Assembly (NCBI GenBank): GCA_049318685.1
Contig: JBMOFW010000098.1
Coordinates: 1-10,419 of the forward strand
DNA length: 10,419 bases
Direction of reading: 5' to 3'
Source of the DNA: JAIXWP01 sp049318685
GTDB lineage: Bacteria > Bacteroidota > Bacteroidia > Flavobacteriales_D > Sanyastnellaceae
In this document: in pieces, positions 1 to 6,114 of the stretch
Numbering within the stretch: the first letter of the stretch is position 1
Layout of the letters: the number at the start of each line of letters is the position of its first letter
Translations under genes and position numbers: made by a program
Notes under the pieces: model-generated
What the model was told of the DNA's origin: nothing
The model's input: the letters and a program-made list of their open reading frames with translations, nothing else
The model's database searches: none

Positions 1-1547
1 CGTTTGAATGCGTCCAATACCGTTTCGAATGATGAAGTACGTACTTCTATCAATGAGAACGTGTTTTTGATGTCGGCCCAAGTCACTTCTTGATCGCTCA
101 CATTCGCGGTTTCGGCAACGTATTGCTTCAATCCTGCGAAATCAAGACCATCCATTTGACCAAGGTTGATATACATTTTCACAACACCTGATTCCGAGTT
201 GCGCTTTTCGCCGCGTTTTTCATCCACATTCAAGTCCGGAGCATTTTTGTAGTACTCGAGGAATCGGTTGAATTCGATTGAAACAAAGCGTTTGATTATT
301 TCTTCTTTGCTTAAGTCATTGAGTTCTTCGAATACTTTCGGCAAATAGCCCTCAATGGCTTTTTCATTTACTTCAACGTTGTGCACGTTTTGAACCAAAT
401 GGAACAATTGCTTTTCACAAACTTCAAATGAAGTAGGGATGTGTGCCTTAGTGAAAGGTTGCTTGATGATTTTTTCAATTTGACGGATCTTGAAATGTTC
501 CTTCATATTGATGATCACAATCGAAACCCCTTTCTTACCTGCGCGGGCTGTACGACCGCTGCGGTGAGTATAGTTTTCGATTTCATCAGGCAAATTATAA
601 TTGATAACGTGGGTAACGTCGTTCACGTCAATACCGCGTGCAGCAACGTCTGTCGCAACGAGCATTTGCAAAGCGCGTGTACGATAACGTTTCATCACAT
701 GATCTCGTTGCGCTTGCGACAAGTCGCCGTGCAATGCATCCGCGTTATAACCGTCTTTGATCAATTGATCAGCCACTTGTTGTGTTTCAATCTTGGTGCG
801 GCAAAATACGATCGCGAAAATGTCGGGATTGTAATCGGCAATGCGCTTGAGTGCAAGATATTTATCGCGTTGATGTACGATGTAATATTGGTGCTCGATG
901 TTTTCATTACCAGTGTTCTTACCACCTACTGTGATTTCAGCCGGATTGCTCATGTAGTTGCGCGCGATACGCGAAACTTCATCGGGCATGGTAGCAGAGA
1001 ACAACCAGGTGTTTTTCTCTTCAGGAGTTGTAGATAAGATGGTATCCAAATCATCTTTGAAACCCATGTGAAGCATTTCATCCGCTTCGTCGAGAACTAC
1101 GACTTCTACGTTAGACAAGTCAATCACACCACGTTCGATCATATCCACCATACGGCCGGGCGTACCGACAATAATTTGTGGACCTTTACGCACATCGCGG
1201 ATTTGTCCTTCGATGCTCGTGCCACCATAGATAGGTACCACATGCACACCGCCGGCATACTTCGAGAAGTTCTGAAGGTCTTTGGTGATTTGCACGCAAA
1301 GCTCGCGTGTTGGACAAAGAATCAACGCTTGTGTATCACGAACAGAGGCGTCCACCAGTTCGATCAACGGCAAACCAAAGGCTGCTGTTTTACCTGTTCC
1401 AGTTTGAGCCAAAGCAACTAGGTCGCTCTGATCGTACATAAGGGTTGGGATGGCTTGTTGTTGAATTGGGGTTGGGGCAACAAAACCCAGCTCGGAAATT
1501 GCGCGTAGCACTTCCTGACTTAGCCCTAAGGCTTCGAAATTTTCCAT
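1..1547 (-). CDS. deaD: DEAD-box ATP-dependent RNA helicase (DeaD/CsdA-like), C-terminus outside window
   Basis: ATP-dependent RNA helicase that unwinds short RNA duplexes; DeaD/CsdA relatives act in ribosome assembly and mRNA turnover, especially in the cold. 515 residues are visible and the frame stays open at the left edge. In order: Q-motif region (FVAPTPIQ, about 22-29), Walker A AQTGTGKT (47-54), PTREL (79-83), TPGR (129-132), DEAD (153-156), SAT (184-186), ATDVAARGID, and HRSGRTARAG (about 328-337). A DbpA-type RNA-binding domain begins near 455 (MYINLGQMDGLDFAGLKQYV) and is cut off near its end. This C-terminal domain favours DeaD over the short RhlE type, which lacks it. The ATG at 1547 is the only good start: an in-frame TGA lies 27 nt upstream and the MENFEALGLS beginning fits the family. 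It is transcribed alone, divergently from the PLP enzyme gene. Confidence 0.93.
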   Translation of the reverse strand, partial: MENFEALGLSQEVLRAISELGFVAPTPIQQQAIPTLMYDQSDLVALAQTGTGKTAAFGLPLIELVDASVRDTQALILCPTRELCVQITKDLQNFSKYAGGVHVVPIYGGTSIEGQIRDVRKGPQIIVGTPGRMVDMIERGVIDLSNVEVVVLDEADEMLHMGFKDDLDTILSTTPEEKNTWLFSATMPDEVSRIARNYMSNPAEITVGGKNTGNENIEHQYYIVHQRDKYLALKRIADYNPDIFAIVFCRTKIETQQVADQLIKDGYNADALHGDLSQAQRDHVMKRYRTRALQMLVATDVAARGIDVNDVTHVINYNLPDEIENYTHRSGRTARAGKKGVSIVIINMKEHFKIRQIEKIIKQPFTKAHIPTSFEVCEKQLFHLVQNVHNVEVNEKAIEGYLPKVFEELNDLSKEEIIKRFVSIEFNRFLEYYKNAPDLNVDEKRGEKRNSESGVVKMYINLGQMDGLDFAGLKQYVAETANVSDQEVTWADIKNTFSLIEVRTSSFETVLDAFK

Positions 1548-1555
1548 GAAATGTA

Positions 1556-1597
1556 TTAAAGTTGTATTGCTTCAACGATTTGAATCACAACTCTCAT
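1556..1597 (-). CDS. 13-codon upstream ORF (possible leader peptide) in the deaD leader
   Basis: An ATG-to-TAA frame of 13 codons (MRVVIQIVEAIQL) lies in the predicted deaD 5' leader. It ends 8 nt before the deaD ATG and is in a different frame. It overlaps almost the whole of a predicted hairpin (1561-1591), so translation of it would unfold that structure. No clear Shine-Dalgarno is seen, which is normal for this phylum. A 13-codon ORF can arise by chance, so this is a weak coding call reported because of its placement. Confidence 0.25.
   Translation of the reverse strand: MRVVIQIVEAIQL
1561..1591 (-). promoter_or_regulatory. Hairpin in deaD 5' leader
   Basis: Nested inverted repeats: outer arms GTTGT (1561-1565) and ACAAC (1587-1591), inner arms TTCAA (1571-1575) and TTGAA (1580-1584) around a CGAT loop, with an unequal internal loop of 5 and 2 nt. 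In the transcript this would fold 14 nt upstream of the deaD start codon. It is AU-rich and weak, so it could be temperature sensitive; that is inference only. Confidence 0.35.
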
Positions 1598-1671
1598 TTT
1601 TCAAAGAACAACCCCGACTACAGTAGCGGTACCGCGAAAATGACAAGATGAACTCGTGTCGAAAAGCGGCG

Positions 1672-1679
1672 CAAAGATA
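1672..1679 (-). promoter_or_regulatory. Bacteroidota-type -7 box for deaD
   Basis: Minus strand reads TATCTTTG followed by CGCCGC, a full match to TAnnTTTG, the -7 element of the Bacteroidota primary sigma factor. Transcription would begin near 1665, giving a leader of about 118 nt before the deaD ATG. No TTG is present at the usual -33 distance; the upstream stretch is simply AT-rich (1684-1730). Confidence 0.6.
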
Positions 1680-1788
1680 CGGCGAATTTTTTAATTTCGG
1701 TTAATTTCGTGTTAATTAATTGAAATAGAGTGGTTCCTGTGGATTCTACGAGGTGACATTTATCGCTTTTTTAGTCGTCAATTAATTG

Positions 1789-1796
1789 TAGGTTTG
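1789..1796 (+). promoter_or_regulatory. Bacteroidota-type -7 box for the PLP enzyme gene
   Basis: TAGGTTTG matches TAnnTTTG and directly follows the palindrome CAATTAATTG (1779-1788). The predicted transcription start is near 1803, about 36 nt before the chosen ATG. The expected -33 position has only a T-run (1767-1772), not TTG. Confidence 0.5.
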
Positions 1797-1838
1797 CTGA
1801 CGAAGTCAAGTCAATGACACTTGATTTTACCCATTCCA

Positions 1839-3092
1839 ATGAATAAGAAAGATTTTATGATGCCGGAGAGTCTGATGATGTCTCACGGTTACAAGCCCGA
1901 ATTGTCTGAGGGCGCTATTAAATGTCCCATTTTTCAAACCTCTACATTCGTCTTCAAAAATGCGGAAGAAGGCAAAGCCTTTTTTGAGGTAGCCTATGGC
2001 ATTCGCGCCAAAAAACCAAATGAAGAGATGGGGTTGATTTATTCTCGAATCAATAATCCCGATCTCGAAATTCTCGAAAATCGCCTTTGTCTTTGGGATA
2101 AAGCGGACGACTGCGCTGTATTCGAAAGCGGCATGTCGGCTATTACCACCGTGCTTTTGGAGTTTTTAAAACCGGGTGATTTGTTGGTCTATAGCAATCC
2201 ACTTTATGGCGGAACAGATCATTTTATTCAGCACTTTCTTCCAAAAATCGGTGTACACACTTTAGGCTTCATGCCCGGCCAATCGAAAGAATCATTGATG
2301 CAAGCGATTGAAGCCACTGGACATTCGGATCGTGTGGCTATGATCTATATTGAAACACCTGCCAATCCAACGAATGATTTGATCGATATCGGTATGTGCC
2401 GTGAAATTGCAGATCAGTATTCGAGTGCTGATAATCGTGTATTGGTGACTGTGGACAATACCTACATGGGACCGCTTTGGCAACATCCGCTCGCTTTGGG
2501 AGGTGACTTAGTTGTTTATAGTGCAACAAAATATATTGGTGGACACAGCGATGTGATTGCCGGCGCAGTATTGGGCAATCAAGCCTTGATGGTGCGTGTG
2601 AAAACATTGCGCACGTTCTTGGGAAATATGGCCGGTCCGTGGACAGGTTGGTTGCTATTGCGCAGTTTAGAAACACTCAAAGTGCGCATGGATAAGCAAG
2701 CCATCAATGCCAAAGAAGTTGCTGAGTTTTTATTGAATCATCCTAAAGTGGAGAAGGTGTATTACCTCGGATTCAAGGATGAAAATGATCCGCAACATGC
2801 CATTTTCAAAAAGCAGTATGAAAGTGCCGGAGCCATGGTTTCATTTGATGTGAAAGGCGGAGAAAAAGAGGCCTTTACTTTTCTCAATAATCTGAAGCTC
2901 ATCAAACTTGCCGTGAGCCTGGGAAGCACAGAGAGTTTAGCTGAACACCCATTGACGATGACGCATGCAGGAGTAGCTCCTGATCACAGAGAACAACTGG
3001 GTATTACAGATAAAATGGTTCGTGTGTCGGTGGGTGTAGAACACCATCAAGACATCATCTGGGACATCGAACAAGCCCTAGCCGCCATTTAA
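1839..3092 (+). CDS. PLP-dependent cystathionine gamma-synthase / methionine gamma-lyase family enzyme
   Basis: Cytosolic fold-type I PLP enzyme of the Cys/Met metabolism family, acting at the gamma carbon of homoserine-derived or sulfur amino acids. It has 417 residues, a normal length. Motifs: YSRINNPDLEILE (substrate/PLP loop), ESGMSAI, NPLYGGTDHF, VDNTYMGPLWQHPLALGGD with the pyridine-nitrogen Asp near 206, and SATKYIGGH with the Schiff-base Lys near 231. The C-terminal SLGSTESLAEHPLTMTHAGV and VRVSVGVEH segments are typical of the family. The insert FFEVAYGIRAKKPNEEMGLIYSR places it in a subgroup annotated only as family protein, so synthase versus lyase cannot be decided here. ATG 1839 is preferred over an in-frame TTG at 1821, which would be unusual; ATG 1857 is also possible. 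It is a single gene, convergent with the KITE-like gene. Confidence 0.9.
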   Translation: MNKKDFMMPESLMMSHGYKPELSEGAIKCPIFQTSTFVFKNAEEGKAFFEVAYGIRAKKPNEEMGLIYSRINNPDLEILENRLCLWDKADDCAVFESGMSAITTVLLEFLKPGDLLVYSNPLYGGTDHFIQHFLPKIGVHTLGFMPGQSKESLMQAIEATGHSDRVAMIYIETPANPTNDLIDIGMCREIADQYSSADNRVLVTVDNTYMGPLWQHPLALGGDLVVYSATKYIGGHSDVIAGAVLGNQALMVRVKTLRTFLGNMAGPWTGWLLLRSLETLKVRMDKQAINAKEVAEFLLNHPKVEKVYYLGFKDENDPQHAIFKKQYESAGAMVSFDVKGGEKEAFTFLNNLKLIKLAVSLGSTESLAEHPLTMTHAGVAPDHREQLGITDKMVRVSVGVEHHQDIIWDIEQALAAI

Positions 3093-3096
3093 GTTT

Positions 3097-3160
3097 TAAG
3101 GTTTGGAAGTTGTAATGTTTATAGGTTGAAACCTTCAAACCTATAAACATCTAAACCTTA
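3097..3160. terminator. Long inverted repeat between convergent genes (probable bidirectional 3' end)
   Basis: Outer arms taaggttt (3097-3104) and aaacctta (3153-3160) enclose perfect 13-bp arms atgtttataggtt (3115-3127) and aacctataaacat (3138-3150), with a short loop that can pair further. The left side has 10 unpaired bases between arms and the right side has 2. It begins 4 nt after the PLP-gene stop and ends 8 nt before the stop of the KITE-like gene. No U-tract follows in either direction, so it is not a textbook intrinsic terminator, though the location fits a shared 3' end. Confidence 0.6.
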
Positions 3161-3168
3161 GGACCTGC

Positions 3169-3702
3169 TTAAGCTTCTTCTTTTTCGGGAGACATGCGCT
3201 TGAGTGCGAGTTCCTTTGCGAAGTCGACAAAAACTTTGTAGGCTTGCGTGAAAGAGAAACGGTCTTCAAAGTTCTTGTGAACGATGTTACGACGGGCCAT
3301 ACCATTGATCAAGGTGCGGCGTCCGTCAGGATCTTTGAGCGCTTTGTTGCTTTCAATCAAATCAATAAATGAACTGTTGTCGAAGTAACGATCGATCTCT
3401 TCTGTAGTAAATTCATTGAATTCAATTGCTTCGAGAAAATTGCGACCGTCTTTGTCCAACTCATAGCTTAATATGGCCATGAAAATACTCACGTCGCGTG
3501 AGAAGTTTTCGCTGGTTTCTTTGCTAAGCAAATACGCATATTCTGTTTTGAATACGAGGTCGAGATCAAACGACACTTTGAAAAATTCACCATAGAATTT
3601 TTCATTTTCCTTCAATGAATTGAAATGTTCTTCATTGCTGAGAATGAATTTACCATTCATCAATTCTTCTACGATCTGTCTGTGGTTGGCTGGATAAACC
3701 AT
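3169..3702 (-). CDS. KITE-like (MksE/JetB-like) subunit of a condensin-like complex, 177 aa
   Basis: Not firmly recognised by sequence. It is small, acidic and mostly helical, has no membrane segment or signal peptide, and ends in a charged tail (KRMSPEKEEA). Residues about 115-165 (LINGMARRNIVHKNFEDRFSF onward) read like a winged-helix unit. In SMC-type complexes of the MksBEF and Wadjet (JetABC) type, a small tandem winged-helix KITE protein follows the kleisin gene and binds it. Size, order, the 4-nt gap after the kleisin-like gene and the nearby SMC-like ATPase all fit that role, which is therefore inferred. Start ATG 3702 is chosen because of the 4-nt spacing, which implies translational coupling. 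It is the last gene of its operon, ending at the inverted repeat 3097-3160. Confidence 0.6.
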   Translation of the reverse strand: MVYPANHRQIVEELMNGKFILSNEEHFNSLKENEKFYGEFFKVSFDLDLVFKTEYAYLLSKETSENFSRDVSIFMAILSYELDKDGRNFLEAIEFNEFTTEEIDRYFDNSSFIDLIESNKALKDPDGRRTLINGMARRNIVHKNFEDRFSFTQAYKVFVDFAKELALKRMSPEKEEA

Positions 3703-3706
3703 GGTA

Positions 3707-4903
3707 TTAAAACTTAATTGCGGGTTCTACTTTGAGTTTAGGCACACTGAGGTGAGAAGTGGTGGTCTTGATTTCCACACGCTCTGCTTTTGATGGAAAA
3801 TCAATTTGCAAGGATTCGTCAAATAACAATCCGGTCAAGGCAAAATATTTTTCTGTTTCGATATGCTCAAAATCCTTTTGAAGAGTTTTGAAACACCAAC
3901 CGAAGAAGTCATTCACGGGTAATTGACTTTGCAATTTGGTCATGAACGCCTCACGATCAAAAATCCACTTGTCAAAATCAGCATCTGATTCTTCATACAT
4001 CACGACCTCAGGTTGGGCAAATTGTTCGAAGAACTCACGCGTCTTGTACAACATGTCTTTCGCGTAAGGCATATTTCGACTACCCTTGAGCAATGGAGGC
4101 GTATCCATTTTGTAAGGATTACGCAGAAATTCAATCCAGCCAGTGAGGATGAGTGATTCGGTGCGTATGCGTTCCAACAGAGGCAACAATTCATTCGTCA
4201 AGATTTTTGATTGACGAAGGAGGTCGGTATTCGTTTGAATGAGTTGCGTGTAGAGTTTTTCAAACTCCAAGCGCACGGTTTCATCATTGAAATTCAAGCG
4301 ACTGCGGTTGGCATATTCGCTAATTTCAACGAGTTTATTGGCTACAGATTCAGAGTGATTAACGTCCAAAATCTTGTTCAATGGCAAGATGTAATAATCA
4401 ATCCAGAACGAAGCTTTGTGAACTTTGTCGCGGTATTCAACGCGTTCAATGTTGGATTTTAAATCACGCGTTTCACTAAGTAAACGAAACGCATTGCGTT
4501 CTACCAAATCTACAAATTCACGGATTTGATGCGAAAGGTTTTTGATGCGTTCTTGAAGAATGTCGCGGTCTTGCTGTTCGTATTTGCGAATCTTCAAGAA
4601 AAGATCACCGATAGAGCCCTTGTATTTCTCGATTGTTTCAGGCAACAGCGGCTTGAATTCAAACAACAAAAACTCCATGAGTTTGTAATACACATCGCGC
4701 ATTTCGTAATCCGACCCAATAGGACGAATCACGCGGTATTCGCGCAAACGCGCATTCATCGTATGACCGTGCTTTTGACAAATCATATCATACACTTCAC
4801 GGGTAATGATTCCATCGGTGTTTTGATAGTCAAACAAGTCACGAATCACCTCGAAGTGAGTGTGAATGAAACTTAATATAGTCCGCGGTTCTGCCTTTAT
4901 CAT
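3707..4903 (-). CDS. Kleisin-like (MksF/JetA-like) helical subunit, 398 aa
   Basis: Assigned from architecture and neighbours, not from a diagnostic motif. Residues about 1-80 (TILSFIHTHFEVIRDLFDYQ, then ITREVYDMI) look like an N-terminal winged helix. Residues about 95-170 and 215-260 are long, charged helices with coiled-coil character. Residues about 320-370 (QLPVNDFFGWCFKTLQKDF) form a compact C-terminal unit, followed by a basic, probably flexible tail. No catalytic motif, signal peptide or membrane segment is seen. In MksBEF, MukBEF and Wadjet complexes the kleisin bridges the ATPase heads and carries the KITE dimer. The gene lies 11 nt after a 40-codon ORF and 4 nt before the KITE-like gene. 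The SMC-like partner is about 1.2 kb upstream on the same strand, beyond an oppositely oriented dioxygenase gene. Confidence 0.6.
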   Translation of the reverse strand: MIKAEPRTILSFIHTHFEVIRDLFDYQNTDGIITREVYDMICQKHGHTMNARLREYRVIRPIGSDYEMRDVYYKLMEFLLFEFKPLLPETIEKYKGSIGDLFLKIRKYEQQDRDILQERIKNLSHQIREFVDLVERNAFRLLSETRDLKSNIERVEYRDKVHKASFWIDYYILPLNKILDVNHSESVANKLVEISEYANRSRLNFNDETVRLEFEKLYTQLIQTNTDLLRQSKILTNELLPLLERIRTESLILTGWIEFLRNPYKMDTPPLLKGSRNMPYAKDMLYKTREFFEQFAQPEVVMYEESDADFDKWIFDREAFMTKLQSQLPVNDFFGWCFKTLQKDFEHIETEKYFALTGLLFDESLQIDFPSKAERVEIKTTTSHLSVPKLKVEPAIKF

Positions 4904-4914
4904 GCTTCTATCGC

Positions 4915-5037
4915 TTATTCTTCAATCAACGTATATTTTACTTTGACCAAAGGAATTTCTTGGGTTGATACAGGGAAATTGTTGTAAATATCTGTACGGT
5001 CGAGTACCTCAATGGCCTCTGTTTCAATGCTATTCAT
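4915..5037 (-). CDS. Small ORF (40 aa) heading the kleisin/KITE-like operon
   Basis: ATG at 5037 to TAA at 4915 encodes 40 residues, beginning MNSIETEAIE, with NNFPVSTQEIP in the middle and ending KVKYTLIEE. The product is acidic, has no membrane segment and resembles no family I know. It starts about 24 nt after the predicted transcription start of a strong promoter and stops 11 nt before the ATG of the kleisin-like gene, so it would be the first cistron. An in-frame stop at 5056-5058 excludes a longer form. Codon use looks like its neighbours (GAA, ATT, GTA, AAA). It could be a small extra subunit or regulator, a leader peptide coupling translation, or the remnant of a longer gene. Confidence 0.5.
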   Translation of the reverse strand: MNSIETEAIEVLDRTDIYNNFPVSTQEIPLVKVKYTLIEE

Positions 5038-5067
5038 AATACGGTTAATTGGTGGTTATGCCTCATA

Positions 5068-5098
5068 CAAATCTATTCTACATCGTATCCACTGACAA
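5068..5098 (-). promoter_or_regulatory. Promoter of the small ORF / kleisin-like / KITE-like operon
   Basis: On the minus strand TTG (5098-5096), then 20 nt, then TAGATTTG (5075-5068): a full match to the Bacteroidota TTG / TAnnTTTG arrangement. Predicted start is near 5061. The extended elements TTGTC-N18-TAGATTTG are identical to those in front of the SMC-like gene at 8812-8842. Confidence 0.7.
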
Positions 5099-5138
5099 GG
5101 GATGTTAATCATTTGGGGAAAACTCGAAACTATATAAA

Positions 5139-5156
5139 TCTTGACCTATATCAAGA
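5139..5156 (+). promoter_or_regulatory. Dyad upstream of the dioxygenase gene (candidate operator)
   Basis: Perfect 6-bp arms TCTTGA and TCAAGA around CCTATA, 45 nt upstream of the dioxygenase ATG. A partial -7 box (CATATTTG, 5178-5185) follows at a distance that would place the dyad just upstream of, or over, the -33 region. The shape fits a dimeric regulator such as a MarR-type protein; no regulator gene is present in the window. Confidence 0.4.
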
Positions 5157-5200
5157 GGATAAATCATTATAAACAAGCATATTTGAGAATTGGAATACAC

Positions 5201-6073
5201 ATGAATAGAAAGGACTTTATAAAATTTTTATCGCTAGCTCCGATAGCGGGTTTGACTATGAAATTATCTGATCTCAATGCGATGACTTCATCGCTTCCCA
5301 CAACGCCGGAAATGCCAGTGATTTTTTTTGGTCATGGCAATCCGATGAATGCGATTGAAGAGAATGAATTTACCAAGGGATGGAAAGAGGTAGCGAAAAA
5401 CTTACCAGTTCCAAATGCCATCTTGTGCATCAGTGCGCATTGGGAAACGAAAGGGACGTTTGTTACCGCCATGGCCCAGCCCGAGACTATTCATGATTTT
5501 GGGGGCTTTCCAAAAGCGTTGTTTGATGTACAATATCCAGCCAAGGGAGATCCAGAATTGGCAAAAGAAATTGCATCGACCATCAAGAAAACGACGGTGG
5601 GACATGATCTTGAATGGGGATTGGATCACGGTACATGGAGTGTGCTCAATGTGATTTATCCCAACGCAAATATTCCAGTGATTCAATTGAGCCTAGATCA
5701 TACTCAAGGCGCACAATATCACTATGATTTGGCCAAGGAACTGGCAGTGCTTCGCAAGAAAGGCATCTTGATTATTGGTTCCGGAAACATGGTGCACAAT
5801 CTCGGTCGAATCGCTTGGAATATGCCCGATAAAGGCTTTGACTGGGCTGTTGAAGCCAACACAAAAATGAAGGACTTCATCACCAAGCGTGATCACAAAT
5901 CACTCATTGATTATAAAAACCAAGGAGAGTCTTTTAAACTCGCGATTCCAACACCTGATCACTATCTTCCTTTGCTCTATGTGTTGGCTATGCAGGGAGA
6001 AAAACAAAGCGCCACGTTCTTCAATGATAAAGCGATGATGGGCTCCCTCACAATGACCGGCATCCGTATCTAG
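5201..6073 (+). CDS. ygiD: YgiD-like class III extradiol ring-cleavage dioxygenase (LigB superfamily)
   Basis: Metal-dependent dioxygenase of the LigB/DODA type; E. coli YgiD opens the ring of L-DOPA between carbons 4 and 5. The protein has 290 residues, with core motifs FFGHGNPMN (His45), SAHW (His80), TIHDFGGFP, LDHGTW, GSGNMVHNLG (His199) and TPDHYLPLLY (His254), which are the expected metal-site and catalytic histidines. It carries about 36 extra N-terminal residues compared with the cytosolic core. These begin MNRKDFIKFLSLAPIAGL, similar to a Tat signal with RK in place of RR, so export is possible but unproven. ATG 5201 is preferred over a TTG at 5141 because it puts this Tat-like motif at the N-terminus. 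The gene sits alone between the two halves of the condensin-like set and in the opposite orientation. The physiological substrate is unknown. Confidence 0.88.
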   Translation: MNRKDFIKFLSLAPIAGLTMKLSDLNAMTSSLPTTPEMPVIFFGHGNPMNAIEENEFTKGWKEVAKNLPVPNAILCISAHWETKGTFVTAMAQPETIHDFGGFPKALFDVQYPAKGDPELAKEIASTIKKTTVGHDLEWGLDHGTWSVLNVIYPNANIPVIQLSLDHTQGAQYHYDLAKELAVLRKKGILIIGSGNMVHNLGRIAWNMPDKGFDWAVEANTKMKDFITKRDHKSLIDYKNQGESFKLAIPTPDHYLPLLYVLAMQGEKQSATFFNDKAMMGSLTMTGIRI

Positions 6074-6076
6074 CTT

Positions 6077-6104
6077 CAGGCTACAGGCTGCAGCCTGTAG
6101 CCTG
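6077..6104. terminator. Perfect 28-bp palindrome of heptamers between convergent genes
   Basis: Positions 6077-6104 are identical to their own reverse complement with no spacer. The tract also reads as heptamers: CAGGCTA, CAGGCTG, CAGCCTG, TAGCCTG, then a fifth, CAGCCTG, at 6105-6111 shifted into line. It starts 4 nt after the dioxygenase stop and ends 11 nt before the stop of the SMC-like gene. Its position fits a bidirectional 3' end. As RNA it would give a GC-rich stem, with a U-run (6122-6127) only some distance away on the plus side. It is much richer in GC than its surroundings. Confidence 0.65.
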
Positions 6105-6114
6105 CAGCCTGATA

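Larger units (their letters stand above)
1548..1838. other. Divergent intergenic region, deaD / PLP enzyme gene
   Basis: This 291-nt gap separates the two divergent genes. It holds the deaD leader with its small ORF and hairpin, the deaD -7 box and the PLP-gene -7 box. It also holds a perfect 10-bp palindrome GCGGTACCGC (1626-1635), an AT-rich tract (1684-1730), and two copies of AATTAATTG (1714-1722 and 1780-1788) 66 bp apart. The second AATTAATTG copy abuts the PLP-gene promoter. No RNA gene or convincing separate protein gene is seen. Confidence 0.6.

Noticed and set aside
441..1421. Long plus-strand open frames of 198 and 117 codons
   Set aside because: They lie antisense to the deaD coding region with all its helicase motifs; low-complexity-free but without any recognisable domain.
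1546..1626. Plus-strand 26-codon ORF starting at the deaD start region
   Set aside because: Antisense to the deaD leader, no promoter in that direction, and no gene-like features.
1821..1838. TTG start adding 6 residues to the PLP enzyme
   Set aside because: An ATG follows at once at 1839 and the extra residues (MILPIP) do not look like family sequence.
5141..5200. TTG start adding 20 residues to the dioxygenase
   Set aside because: It would bury the Tat-like MNRKDF start and overlap the dyad at 5139-5156; ATG 5201 is better.
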